11,442 nt of DNA, taken from Eudoraea sp. (GTDB taxonomy: Bacteria > Bacteroidota > Bacteroidia > Flavobacteriales > Flavobacteriaceae). Below the pieces are notes generated by a model. The model made no database searches and was not told the DNA's origin. It saw only the letters and a program-made list of their open reading frames with translations. The position numbers were made by a program, and so were the translations under genes. The stretch lies in the NCBI GenBank assembly GCA_013042925.1, contig JABDPH010000351.1, positions 1-11,442 on the forward strand. The letters run 5' to 3'. Positions 1 through 7,017 of the stretch are shown here, piece by piece (the first letter of the stretch is position 1; each line of letters starts with the position of its first letter).

Positions 1-185
1 GCAGCCAAAAATCCGTTGTAGAGCCCCTGGTTTGCAGCAAGAGATTTTGTTGGTTCAAACATGTCTTTAGGAAATTTTTTAAAGATTTTTTTACCCCTGG
101 TTGTCCAGGCAAACATCTCGAACCAAAGAAAATACAGATGTAGTCCTGCCACAAACGCAATTAAAATGGTAATTGTAAGTTTCAT
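1..185 (-). CDS. DUF1304 family membrane protein, 3' end outside window
   Basis: The reverse complement from an ATG at 185 reads an open frame of 61 codons to the window edge. It begins with a hydrophobic helix (about residues 3-20, MKLTITILIAFVAGLHLYFL). Next come EMFAWTTRGKKIF (about 23-35) and, near the edge, AANQGLYNGFLAA; these are characteristic of the small four-helix DUF1304 membrane proteins. The function of the family is unknown. The start lies 3 nt after the stop codon of the upstream dioxygenase gene, with a purine-rich GGAAGAAAG before it, so the two are almost certainly co-transcribed and translationally close. The link to kynurenine breakdown is by position only. About half the protein is missing here because of the window boundary, not because of damage. 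Confidence 0.82.
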   Translation of the reverse strand, partial: MKLTITILIAFVAGLHLYFLWFEMFAWTTRGKKIFKKFPKDMFEPTKSLAANQGLYNGFLA

Positions 186-188
186 TTA

Positions 189-734
189 TTATCTTTCTTC
201 CTTTGCTGTAAACCTATCATCAACCGGCATAACGGTTCCACAATTATCGCAAGTCCTTAACTCTTCAGAACCATAGAAATGTGTAAAATGTGATAAAAAG
301 TCTTTTTCAATGTCATGTAAAGTAAAATATGTTTCGTAAAGTTTGTGGTTGCAATTATCGCAAAACCAAAGAAGGCCGTCCTTAATTTGCAAATGATCGC
401 GCTTGAGCTCTATTACCAAACCAATGGAGCCCTCGTGCCTAACAGGAGAGTGCGGGACTTTTGCAGGATGTAAGTACATATCGCCAGGCCCCAGTTTCAT
501 TGTTTTTTTTTGTCTGTCTTCCTGTATATGGACTTCAATATTGCCCTCCAACTGAAAAAAAAGTTCCTCAGTTTCATTGTAGTGATAATCTTTTCGTGCA
601 TTAGGCCCGGCAACGATCATTACTATATAGTCTCCTGCATCTTTGTATAAATTCTTATTTCCAACAGGGGGTTTTAATAAGGCTCTGTTTTCTTCAATCC
701 ACTTGTTAAGATTAAAAGGAGGTTTAATGGACAT
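189..734 (-). CDS. nbaC: 3-hydroxyanthranilate 3,4-dioxygenase
   Basis: This cytosolic non-heme Fe(II) enzyme opens the ring of 3-hydroxyanthranilate to 2-amino-3-carboxymuconate semialdehyde, a late step of the kynurenine pathway (tryptophan breakdown or NAD synthesis). The 181-residue protein is a single cupin. All expected ligands are visible: His51, Glu57 and His95 for catalytic iron, Arg47 and Arg99 for substrate, and Cys125/Cys128 plus Cys162/Cys165 for the second, rubredoxin-like iron site found in bacterial enzymes. Length matches the family (about 175-180). I chose the ATG at 734 (MSIKPPFNLNKWIEENR); a TTG 9 nt upstream is in frame but gives an unusual MKT extension. The DUF1304 gene follows after 3 nt. 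A TACATTTG promoter element lies about 55 nt upstream. The symbol haaO is also used. The call is near certain. Confidence 0.96.
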   Translation of the reverse strand: MSIKPPFNLNKWIEENRALLKPPVGNKNLYKDAGDYIVMIVAGPNARKDYHYNETEELFFQLEGNIEVHIQEDRQKKTMKLGPGDMYLHPAKVPHSPVRHEGSIGLVIELKRDHLQIKDGLLWFCDNCNHKLYETYFTLHDIEKDFLSHFTHFYGSEELRTCDNCGTVMPVDDRFTAKEER

Positions 735-785
735 TGTTTTCAAATTATTAATGAGTTTTTTTGATGGTATTAAAAGTAATACTAC

Positions 786-799
786 CTATCAAATGTAAT
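786..799 (-). promoter_or_regulatory. Promoter -7 element for the 3-hydroxyanthranilate dioxygenase gene
   Basis: On the minus strand this reads ATTACATTTGATAG, containing TACATTTG, a perfect match to the Bacteroidota -7 consensus TAnnTTTG. No good TTG -33 box is seen at the usual 19 nt spacing (the bases there read AAT). It lies about 52 nt before the ATG at 734 and just past the end of the CAP gene, so it would give the dioxygenase/DUF1304 pair its own transcript. The same 14 bases occur before gpsA at 8034-8047. Confidence 0.5.
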
Positions 800-822
800 A
801 AAAGAAATTTTTCCGGATTAGA

Positions 823-1299
823 TTAGCGGTAGAACAACTGCGTAAAATAGAGTTTTCCGCTGGCGTCTTTTTTTACGCTTACGGCCGTATGTGTAAATTC
901 GCCTTCAATAGTTTTGCGATGATTAGGGCTCTGGAGCCAATTTTCCAGGGCTGTAGCGGCATCTGGGTAATCTTTAGCAACATTTTCAGCCACGTATTCT
1001 GCATTGACTTCGCTAGAAATTTTGGAGGCTCTTGAGCTAAAGTTATCATGACTTAAACTGCCTTTGGCAATCATATAATCTGTATGCGTATTGGCATACT
1101 CGTAAGCTACTTTACTAAAGAGCAATGATGTATAGCCAAGGCTAATTCTATGGTCATTAACAATATCCAAAAGGGCCTGTTCTACCAAAACGGCATTTTC
1201 AGAACTCGGAATATTTGTATTTTCTATGGACTCTGTGCTACAAGATCCAGCCAACAATACAAATAAAACCGAGAATGCTATAGGCAATCTCATTTTCAT
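823..1299 (-). CDS. CAP (SCP/PR-1) domain lipoprotein
   Basis: This is a predicted envelope lipoprotein of 158 residues. The N-terminus is a signal peptide (MKMRLPIAFSVLFVLLAGSC) ending in a lipobox-like AGSC with the lipidated Cys at 20, followed by a Ser/Asn/Glu-rich linker. Residues about 40-158 form a CAP domain: HRISLGY near 50-56, the cavity histidines H72 and H84 (NTHTDYM, SLSHDNF), AENVA at 104-108 with the conserved Glu105, the WLQSPNHRK block at 121-129, and a final aromatic strand YFTQLFYR. Bacterial CAP lipoproteins of this type have no agreed biochemical role. The start is the first of two nearby ATGs (1299 and 1293). It sits 147 nt downstream of the CvpA-like gene on the same strand, with no recognisable promoter between. 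Domain call firm, function open. Confidence 0.9.
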   Translation of the reverse strand: MKMRLPIAFSVLFVLLAGSCSTESIENTNIPSSENAVLVEQALLDIVNDHRISLGYTSLLFSKVAYEYANTHTDYMIAKGSLSHDNFSSRASKISSEVNAEYVAENVAKDYPDAATALENWLQSPNHRKTIEGEFTHTAVSVKKDASGKLYFTQLFYR

Positions 1300-1446
1300 A
1301 TAGTGTTCTATCTGTAAGTAGGGTAAAGAAAGAGTGGGGTGTTCTCTAGGACCCTTATTGAAAGGATCATCTTTGTAATATTAAAGAAATTATGAAAAGA
1401 GCACATGAAAAACACTTTTTTTTCGATGAACTGCACTTTTTATCAA

Positions 1447-1941
1447 TTATCCGTCCTGAAATACCTCTATTATGTTACCAAAAACCAGGGCGCCAATATC
1501 TCTTACAGGAGTATAAAGAACAGATTCTTTCACGGTATTATTTTCAATTAGATTAAATGATGAACTTGCACTTTCAATAAAATACAACAGTGTACCAAGG
1601 ATAACTGCTGTCTTTAATATCCCAAACACACCGCCGGCAATTTTATTTAGTAATCCGAGCATAGCAAAATCTGCAATTTTGGTGAGAATCTTACCAGCCA
1701 TATTTACCAGAATCACTATGGCCAGAAAAGTAATAATGAATGCCGCTAATTTCATGTAATTTTCATCCCAATCCATGTTTTGAGATAGGTAGCTACCGGT
1801 TAAGTAAGAAAATTTAATTGCACCATAAAGCCCAATAATGATAGCGGCAAGTGAGGCGATTTCAACAAAGAGTCCATTTTTTAGTCCTTTATAAAGGCCA
1901 TATACCAGAAATAACCCCAAAATAATATCAAGAATATTCAC
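1447..1941 (-). CDS. cvpA: CvpA family inner-membrane protein
   Basis: This is a small integral membrane protein of the CvpA/colicin V production family (164 residues). Members are linked to envelope stress tolerance and, in Enterobacteria, colicin V export; the role in Bacteroidota is not defined. Four hydrophobic helices are visible, at about 1-18, 24-45, 63-85 and 104-124, with the family's glycine-rich loop after the first helix (GLYKGLKNGLFVEIASL) and the AGGVFGILKTAVIL segment before the last helix. I chose the GTG at 1941, which gives MNILDIILG, the typical flavobacterial N-terminus. An upstream in-frame TTG at 1959 would add six residues but overlaps the probable TATATTTG promoter element. 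Divergent from the 2047 gene. Family call firm. Confidence 0.88.
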   Translation of the reverse strand: MNILDIILGLFLVYGLYKGLKNGLFVEIASLAAIIIGLYGAIKFSYLTGSYLSQNMDWDENYMKLAAFIITFLAIVILVNMAGKILTKIADFAMLGLLNKIAGGVFGILKTAVILGTLLYFIESASSSFNLIENNTVKESVLYTPVRDIGALVFGNIIEVFQDG

Positions 1942-1956
1942 AGAAATTTGTTTGTA

Positions 1957-1964
1957 CAAATATA
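1957..1964 (-). promoter_or_regulatory. Possible -7 element for the CvpA-like gene
   Basis: Minus strand TATATTTG matches TAnnTTTG exactly and lies 15 nt before the chosen GTG start. There is no TTG at 19 nt spacing upstream, so support rests on the -7 box alone. If used, it makes the six-residue-longer TTG start (which overlaps the box) unlikely. Confidence 0.35.
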
Positions 1965-1977
1965 GAATTTTGATTTG

Positions 1978-1985
1978 TACCTTTG
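1978..1985 (+). promoter_or_regulatory. Possible -7 element for the 2047 gene pair
   Basis: Plus strand TACCTTTG matches TAnnTTTG. The nearest upstream TTG (1952-1954) gives a spacer of 23 nt, longer than the usual 19. It lies about 60 nt before the GTG at 2047 and is separated by only 13 nt from the opposing TATATTTG, so the divergent promoters would sit almost on top of each other. Confidence 0.35.
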
Positions 1986-2046
1986 ATTTTTACCCCAATA
2001 AGGGTTTAGGGTTTATTATAATTTTTAATCTTTTTCGATCAAAAAA

Positions 2047-2403
2047 GTGAGTAGAGACAGTCAATTAAAAGATAGGTGGGAAGAGCTTATTGTAAAATTG
2101 TCCGCCAAGTTTTCCGATGGAGATCCAATGGACATAGATGGAATCATTTACCTTATTGGCATCCAGGAACTAGGCCAATATCACAGAAGCTATAAAAAAG
2201 AAGAGAAAGTTAATCTGATGCATATAGCTATTTGCAAATTATTGGAGCCTTACGGATATTACGAGTTTGAGTTTTTTGACGATGAAGGTTGGCCCCATTA
2301 TATTGTAAAGGAAACACTTCCTCCTTTAAAAGCAGGAGAACAATCTGTCTTAATGAAAGAAGCGATTGTAAATTATTTCGTAGAACGCGCTTTCATTTTA
2401 TAA
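2047..2403 (+). CDS. Conserved flavobacterial protein of unknown function
   Basis: The 118-residue soluble protein has no signal peptide, membrane helix or motif that I can tie to an activity. It is acidic and rich in aromatics, with a striking central block YGYYEFEFFDDEGWPHY (about 74-90) and an EQSVLMKEAIVNYF segment near the C-terminus that looks helical. I recognise the sequence type as a small conserved protein found widely in Flavobacteriia, always annotated as hypothetical. The start is a GTG (MSRDSQLKDRWEEL); no upstream in-frame ATG exists between the divergent promoter elements and this codon. The next gene begins 6 nt after the stop, so the two form an operon. No function is proposed. 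Confidence 0.8.
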   Translation: MSRDSQLKDRWEELIVKLSAKFSDGDPMDIDGIIYLIGIQELGQYHRSYKKEEKVNLMHIAICKLLEPYGYYEFEFFDDEGWPHYIVKETLPPLKAGEQSVLMKEAIVNYFVERAFIL

Positions 2404-2409
2404 ACAACC

Positions 2410-2718
2410 ATGACAAAACCCTACTATGCCGTAATATTTACCAGCACTCGAACTTCCGGGGATAAAGGTTATCTCCGAATGTCCAAGCAAATGGAAGAAT
2501 TGGCTAAAAATCAACCGGGCTATCTGGGATTTGAGAGTGCTAAAGACAAAATTGGAATATCAATAAGTTATTGGGAAAACCTGGAATCTATTTCAAATTG
2601 GAAATCCAACCTCAAACATTTGGCTGCACAGGAAATGGGGAAAAAAGAATGGTATAAATGGTACAAAATAAGAGTCTGTCTTGTAGAAAGAGAATATGAA
2701 TTTACTGCCTCATCTTAA
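2410..2718 (+). CDS. ABM-fold (antibiotic biosynthesis monooxygenase-like) protein
   Basis: This is a 102-residue dimeric alpha-beta barrel protein of the ABM superfamily. The order is a first beta strand YYAVIFTSTRT (5-15), a helix MSKQMEELAKNQPG (24-37), GYLGFESAKDKIGISISYWENLESISNWK (about 37-65), and a final strand RVCLVEREYEF. This closely resembles the YqjZ-type proteins of Bacillus, often described as monooxygenases of unproven substrate; related proteins include heme-degrading IsdG/HmoB enzymes. The residues NLESISNWKSN mark the usual helix following the YW strand. It begins 6 nt after the 2047 gene. I cannot assign a substrate, and no heme-binding histidine pattern is certain. Confidence 0.82.
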   Translation: MTKPYYAVIFTSTRTSGDKGYLRMSKQMEELAKNQPGYLGFESAKDKIGISISYWENLESISNWKSNLKHLAAQEMGKKEWYKWYKIRVCLVEREYEFTASS

Positions 2719-2799
2719 AACGCGCTATAATTATTTTTTTTACCCGATACTTAAGGAGAAGTTATACTCAATAATAACAATTGGATAAAACTGGAGCAA

Positions 2800-2829
2800 C
2801 TGTATAGGAGATATAAACCGTTACATTTG
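2800..2829 (+). promoter_or_regulatory. Probable glpD promoter
   Basis: TACATTTG at 2822-2829 matches the Bacteroidota -7 consensus TAnnTTTG. A CTG at 2800-2802, one base from the TTG -33 core, sits at exactly the preferred 19 nt spacing. The transcript would have a leader of roughly 30 nt before the ATG at 2865. The -7 box is identical to the ones before gpsA and the 3-hydroxyanthranilate dioxygenase gene. Confidence 0.5.
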
Positions 2830-2864
2830 TAATAGGGTTAAGGAATTATTGAAGAGCAAATAGC

Positions 2865-4532
2865 ATGAGAGAGAATATACGATTTTCAAACCTCGACAGG
2901 AATAAAATCATTCAAAACCTGGCCAGAACCAAATTTGACCTTGTAATAATTGGAGGAGGAATAACCGGAGGTGGTATTGCCCTGGACGCGGCTTCCAGAG
3001 GATTAAAAGTGGCATTACTGGAAAAAGGGGATTTTGCCTCAGGTTCCAGCAGTAAATCTACAAAGTTAATTCATGGCGGTCTCCGGTATCTTAAGCAATT
3101 TGATTTTTGGTTAGTAAAAGAAGTAGGATCTGAAAGGGCTATTGTTCATAAACTCGCACCGCATCTGGTGCTTCCTGAAAAAATGCTACTTCCGTTGATT
3201 GATGGCGGGTCATACGGAAAATGGCTTACTTCTATTGGGTTGAAGGTATATGATATTTTAGCGCAGGTAGCTGGCGATGACAAACGCAAAATGCTTGAAA
3301 AGAAAGAAGCATTGGAATTGGAGCCCCTATTGCCAAAAAAGAAATTAAAAGGGGCAGGGTATTATGCAGAATATCGAACAGATGATGCCAGGCTCACCAT
3401 TGAAAACATTAAGACGAGTCTTACTTTTGGTGCTGTTGCATTAAATTATGCAGAGGTCACATCTTTTGATTACGAAGAGGATATTATTTCCGGGCTTCAT
3501 TTTAGGGATGGTTTGACGGGTAATGAATTCACGCTTAAATCAAAATACATTATTAGTGCGGCCGGACCATGGGTAGATGAATTAAGAAGTATTAATAACT
3601 CAAAAAAGGGCAAAAGACTTCATCTTACGAAAGGGGTTCATTTAGTATTTCCACATGAAAAATTACCTGTAAAGCAATCCGTTTATTTCGACGTTCCTGA
3701 TGGGCGAATGATTTTTGCTATCCCCAGAGGTAAAATTACCTATGTAGGAACAACGGATACTAACTATGATCAGGATAAAGATGATATACAACTCGATTTA
3801 GCAGACGCATTGTATTTAATTTCAGCAGTCAATAACATGTTTCCTAAAATTAATTTGGAAATGGATGATATTATTTCCTCATGGGCGGGTTTACGCCCTT
3901 TAATCCACGAAGAGGGAAAATCTACTTCCGAATTATCTCGTAAGGATGAAATATTTGTTTCAGACAGTGGCCTTATCAGCATAGCAGGAGGTAAATTAAC
4001 CGGGTATCGAAAGATGGCTGAAAGAGTCGTCAACCGGTTATCAAAAAAAATGGATGAAGAAGAAGGAATTGACCTTGATGAATGCACAACGGATCATATT
4101 CCTTTATGTGGAAATGATTTCAAAAAATTCAAACACGTTAAAAAATATATCTCAGAAATATTTGAACTAATCCAAAAAGATGGTTTTACAGAATATGATG
4201 CCTGGTATCTTGTAACAACCTATGGGAAGCAGACTGACACTATTTTAGAAGATTATTCCATTCAAAAAGATAAGGATCCTTACATAAGAATGGCCAAAGC
4301 CGAACTGCATTATGGAATTAATTATGAAATGATAGCTACCCCTATGGACTTTTTTATTCGAAGAACAGGACGTTTATATTTCGATATTGAAAGCATACCT
4401 TTTCTATTAGATCCAATTCTGGATGAATTTAAATCAATTTTTAAATTGGATGATTCAAAAATCCTATCATGGAAAGAGAAATTGCTGCAAGAAATACAGG
4501 AGCATTCTGTTTTTACTATAGACCGGGTTTAA
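2865..4532 (+). CDS. glpD: FAD-dependent glycerol-3-phosphate dehydrogenase
   Basis: This enzyme oxidises sn-glycerol 3-phosphate to dihydroxyacetone phosphate, passing electrons to the quinone pool at the inner membrane face. The 555-residue length matches Bacillus-type GlpD. Visible parts are the FAD-binding Rossmann motif DLVIIGGGITGGG (25-37), an acidic strand end VALLEKGDF, the family block ASGSSSKSTKLIHGGLRYL (58-76), a substrate/FAD region around GAGYYAEYRTDDARL, the WAGLRPL segment and ISIAGGKLTGYRKMAE near the end of the DAO fold. A C-terminal helical cap (DAO_C, about 410-530) follows. The ATG at 2865 is the natural start. There is no glpF or glpK next to it. It converges with the Gfo/Idh gene, the stops being 8 bp apart with no terminator between. 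Confident call. Confidence 0.96.
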   Translation: MRENIRFSNLDRNKIIQNLARTKFDLVIIGGGITGGGIALDAASRGLKVALLEKGDFASGSSSKSTKLIHGGLRYLKQFDFWLVKEVGSERAIVHKLAPHLVLPEKMLLPLIDGGSYGKWLTSIGLKVYDILAQVAGDDKRKMLEKKEALELEPLLPKKKLKGAGYYAEYRTDDARLTIENIKTSLTFGAVALNYAEVTSFDYEEDIISGLHFRDGLTGNEFTLKSKYIISAAGPWVDELRSINNSKKGKRLHLTKGVHLVFPHEKLPVKQSVYFDVPDGRMIFAIPRGKITYVGTTDTNYDQDKDDIQLDLADALYLISAVNNMFPKINLEMDDIISSWAGLRPLIHEEGKSTSELSRKDEIFVSDSGLISIAGGKLTGYRKMAERVVNRLSKKMDEEEGIDLDECTTDHIPLCGNDFKKFKHVKKYISEIFELIQKDGFTEYDAWYLVTTYGKQTDTILEDYSIQKDKDPYIRMAKAELHYGINYEMIATPMDFFIRRTGRLYFDIESIPFLLDPILDEFKSIFKLDDSKILSWKEKLLQEIQEHSVFTIDRV

Positions 4533-4540
4533 TTTATTTT

Positions 4541-5911
4541 CTATTCCTCTTGTACTTTTGTCTCTCCGGGTACAGAAATTGGATCCTCCAGTACTTTGGT
4601 CACTCCGGGTACAGGGATTGGATAAAATCCATTAGCATCAGGGGTTACAGGAGGTATTGCATCCCAACTATATTCATCTGGCATTAGACTCCTCCCTTTG
4701 TTTAAAGCATCTTCAAAGGTGATTAACTGCCCTGAATATGTAGCCATCCTTCCAAGAATAGCTGTCATTGTTGTCTTTGCCGCGTGCTCCGCATCGCTTA
4801 TTACCCCTCCGTTTTTAATAGAAGCAAAAAGAACATCATGTTCTGTCTGATAGGGATTAGGATCATTAGCTCCCTGATGTTCATAGATTGTGCTGCCGTC
4901 ATAACCGGTAATTATTCCTTTATTCTGAGAATCCAAATAGATTTTACCATGGGTACCCATTAAACTTTCCGATACATTGTCTAAACAACCTTTTTGATGT
5001 CTGCACTGACTGGAAATTACAGCACCGGAGGGATATGTGAATTCAACAAAATGGTGGTCAAATATTTCGCCGTACTCTTTTCCTTTTCTTACTTCTCTGC
5101 CTCCCATACCCTGCGCATGCACCGGGAACTCACCAATAAACCAATTAGCTACATCTATATTGTGAATATGTTGTTCTACAATATGATCCCCGCACAACCA
5201 GTTAAAATAGTACCAATTCCGCATTTGATATTCCATTTCTGTTTGATTTTCCTGGCGCTCTTTTACCCATACCCCAGCACTATTCCAATAAACCTGTCCG
5301 GAAATAATCTGGCCTATTTTACCAGCTCTTATCTCCTCAAGGCATGCCAAATAATTCTTTTGATAATGCCGTTGCAGTCCAACAACAACATTCAATTTTT
5401 TCGTTTTGGCAATTTTGGCAGTTTCTAGCACGCTTCGTATTCCCTGAGCATCTGTAGCTACAGGCTTCTCCATAAAAACATGCTTGTTTTTGCTAATTGC
5501 ATACTCAAAGTGGAGAGGCCTGAAACCGGGTGTAGTGGTTAATATTACTACATCTGCTTTATCAATAGCTGCTTTATAGGCATCAAAGCCCAGGTGCTTA
5601 TCTTCTTCTTTAATTTCAATTTTGTCTGTATCAATAAATTTCTTGGATAAGATTTCATAACAGCTATCCAGACGATCCTGAAATGCGTCGGCCATAGCTA
5701 CTAATTTTACATTTTCTTTAGTGCTAAGTGCCTGTACTGCAGCACCAGTGCCCCTGCCACCACATCCTATCAGTGCAATTTTTATGGAATCATCGCCAAG
5801 AACATGTGCTGAAGCCGCTACGTCCAAAGGAACAGTTAAGATTCCACCTGTGGCGATAGCAGTATTTTTACAAAAATTTCTTCGGGTAAGAGTGTGCTTT
5901 TTATTTTTCAT
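4541..5911 (-). CDS. Tat-exported Gfo/Idh/MocA family oxidoreductase
   Basis: This is a predicted periplasmic NAD(P)-dependent oxidoreductase of 456 residues acting on a sugar or polyol; substrate unknown. It starts with a Tat signal (TRRNFCK, twin arginines 10-11, hydrophobic stretch 17-34, possible cleavage after ASA at 35). The Rossmann motif is GCGGRG (49-54), the family EKP motif is at 148-150 (Lys149 the likely catalytic lysine), and His250/Asp253 fall where the HxxD pair of the catalytic domain is expected. Proteins of this group carry their cofactor through the Tat system. The C-terminal 26 residues are two imperfect 13-residue repeats (PIPVPGVTKVLED, PISVPGETKVQEE). It follows the SUMF1-like gene after 11 nt, so both are likely one transcript. 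GH109 alpha-N-acetylgalactosaminidases also use this fold, but the EKP motif favours a dehydrogenase. Confidence 0.92.
   Translation of the reverse strand: MKNKKHTLTRRNFCKNTAIATGGILTVPLDVAASAHVLGDDSIKIALIGCGGRGTGAAVQALSTKENVKLVAMADAFQDRLDSCYEILSKKFIDTDKIEIKEEDKHLGFDAYKAAIDKADVVILTTTPGFRPLHFEYAISKNKHVFMEKPVATDAQGIRSVLETAKIAKTKKLNVVVGLQRHYQKNYLACLEEIRAGKIGQIISGQVYWNSAGVWVKERQENQTEMEYQMRNWYYFNWLCGDHIVEQHIHNIDVANWFIGEFPVHAQGMGGREVRKGKEYGEIFDHHFVEFTYPSGAVISSQCRHQKGCLDNVSESLMGTHGKIYLDSQNKGIITGYDGSTIYEHQGANDPNPYQTEHDVLFASIKNGGVISDAEHAAKTTMTAILGRMATYSGQLITFEDALNKGRSLMPDEYSWDAIPPVTPDANGFYPIPVPGVTKVLEDPISVPGETKVQEE
4545..4622. repeat. Two tandem 39-bp units at the 3' end of the oxidoreductase gene
   Basis: Copies at 4545-4583 and 4584-4622 match at 33 of 39 positions. 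The period is 13 codons, so the frame is kept and two copies of a P-I-x-V-P-G-x-T-K-V motif result (residues 431-443 and 444-456, 9 of 13 identical). The downstream copy ends right at the stop codon. Most DNA differences alter residues rather than being silent, which suggests loose constraint on this tail. Confidence 0.85.
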
Positions 5912-5922
5912 TTTTAAGGATT

Positions 5923-6939
5923 TTAATAATCATCTATTGCAGTAAGCCAATAGGCTTCAATTTCTTCTTTTGGTGGAATTTTTTTAGGTCGGATAATTCT
6001 AAAACCAACATTCGGCGCATTAGTAAACCACCAGCGGCTTTTAGGAATCTGGGGGTCAATTCTTTTCCATTCTGCTGAGGATCCTTGCCGGGCAGATGAT
6101 CTTAGTGCTGTTGCATGATCTATCCAGGATCCTCCGCGAACTGTTCTCGGATATAGTTTCGTTGGTTTAATGAAAGGATTGTTGGTAGTTTTTCCCAATC
6201 TACTGGCATAAGTATTCGAAACATATTGATCCATGGTCCATTCCGCAACATTTCCATGCATATCGTATAGGCCAAACTTATTAGGTTGCTTTGTGCCTAC
6301 CTTCTGATATTTACCTTCACTATTATCCTTATACCATGCATATAAATTTAATTCAACCAGATCATCACCAAAATAGTAGGAGGACGTACTGCCCGCCCTT
6401 GCTGCATACTCCCATTCGGCTTCTGTGGGCAACCTATAGAATTTTCCTGTTTTTGCGCTAAGCCATTTGCAAAATGTTAATGCTGCATATTGGGTTATAT
6501 TTACGACGGGATATCCCTTTTTGCCCATGCCCTGGCTCATATCAACATATGGTGTTGATGCTGAAGATACCGCATCAATTTCTATAGCCACTTCAGGGTC
6601 TGAATGTTTTAATCCGATAGTATCAATTTGTCGTTCTAAAAAAAGTTCATACTGTTCCCAGGTTATTTCAAACGTACTCATCCAGAAATCATCTACAAAA
6701 ACCTTGTGTTGAGGTTTTTCATCATCTTCATGGCTGTTGCTTCCCATCTGGTAGTCACCTCCTTTTACAGGGGTCATTTTAATTATAATATCGCTTCCAG
6801 AAATTTCTTGTGAATAAGGAACAAAGGGATCTGTTCTTTTTGTTGGACCAAAGAACCTGGAATTTCCATCAGTCATGAACGCCATGGATGAAAATAAGGC
6901 TATAACCATTACAATAAGAAGGAAATATTTTAGCTTCAT
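5923..6939 (-). CDS. Exported SUMF1/FGE-fold protein lacking formylglycine-generating cysteines
   Basis: The 338-residue protein has an N-terminal hydrophobic signal/anchor (about 4-21) without a lipobox Cys, then a SUMF1 (FGE-sulfatase/EgtB/PvdO) fold. Family landmarks in order: TPVKGGDYQMGS (56-67), STFEITWEQYELF (88-100), RLPTEAEWEYAARAG (169-183), GLYDMHGNVAEW (223-234), TVRGGSW (267-272) and NVGFRIIR (310-317). True formylglycine-generating enzymes have a catalytic cysteine pair after RGGSW; here that stretch is IDHATALRSSAR, and the only Cys in the protein is at 157. It is therefore not expected to mature sulfatases, and no sulfatase is nearby. It could be a structural or ligand-binding member, as GldJ/GldK are. 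It precedes the Gfo/Idh gene by 11 nt and follows gpsA by 78 nt, with no TAnnTTTG element in that gap. Confidence 0.9.
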   Translation of the reverse strand: MKLKYFLLIVMVIALFSSMAFMTDGNSRFFGPTKRTDPFVPYSQEISGSDIIIKMTPVKGGDYQMGSNSHEDDEKPQHKVFVDDFWMSTFEITWEQYELFLERQIDTIGLKHSDPEVAIEIDAVSSASTPYVDMSQGMGKKGYPVVNITQYAALTFCKWLSAKTGKFYRLPTEAEWEYAARAGSTSSYYFGDDLVELNLYAWYKDNSEGKYQKVGTKQPNKFGLYDMHGNVAEWTMDQYVSNTYASRLGKTTNNPFIKPTKLYPRTVRGGSWIDHATALRSSARQGSSAEWKRIDPQIPKSRWWFTNAPNVGFRIIRPKKIPPKEEIEAYWLTAIDDY

Positions 6940-7017
6940 TTCACATGAATCGAGAATAACAACATATCAAGGCATTCCTAAAATATTCAATTAGAAGCTA
7001 ATAAAAAAATTTCATGT

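Noticed and set aside
61..276. 71-codon plus-strand frame at the window start
   Set aside because: It is antisense to the DUF1304 and dioxygenase genes, whose protein sequences are clearly conserved.
1380..1440. Possible terminator after the CvpA-like gene (runs of A and T with GTG/CAC fragments)
   Set aside because: The GTG-containing arms do not pair with each other on the minus strand; no stable hairpin followed by a T-tract.
4469..4687. 72-codon plus-strand frame spanning the glpD end and the repeat
   Set aside because: It overlaps two well-supported genes and its repeated YRxWI residues simply reflect the 39-bp repeat read antisense.
4994..5428. 144-codon plus-strand frame within the Gfo/Idh gene
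   Set aside because: Antisense to conserved, motif-bearing codons; composition (many S, L, I, Y) is typical of a shadow frame.
4541..5911. GH109 alpha-N-acetylgalactosaminidase
   Set aside because: Same fold and Tat export, but the canonical EKP and the HxxD dehydrogenase pattern fit ordinary Gfo/Idh oxidoreductases better.
5923..6939. Active sulfatase-maturing formylglycine-generating enzyme
   Set aside because: Catalytic cysteines are absent after RGGSW and no sulfatase is present in the window.
6975..7010. ATTAG-AAG-CTAAT hairpin downstream of gpsA
   Set aside because: Only 5 bp, and on the minus strand the T-run precedes rather than follows it, so it is not a terminator for gpsA.
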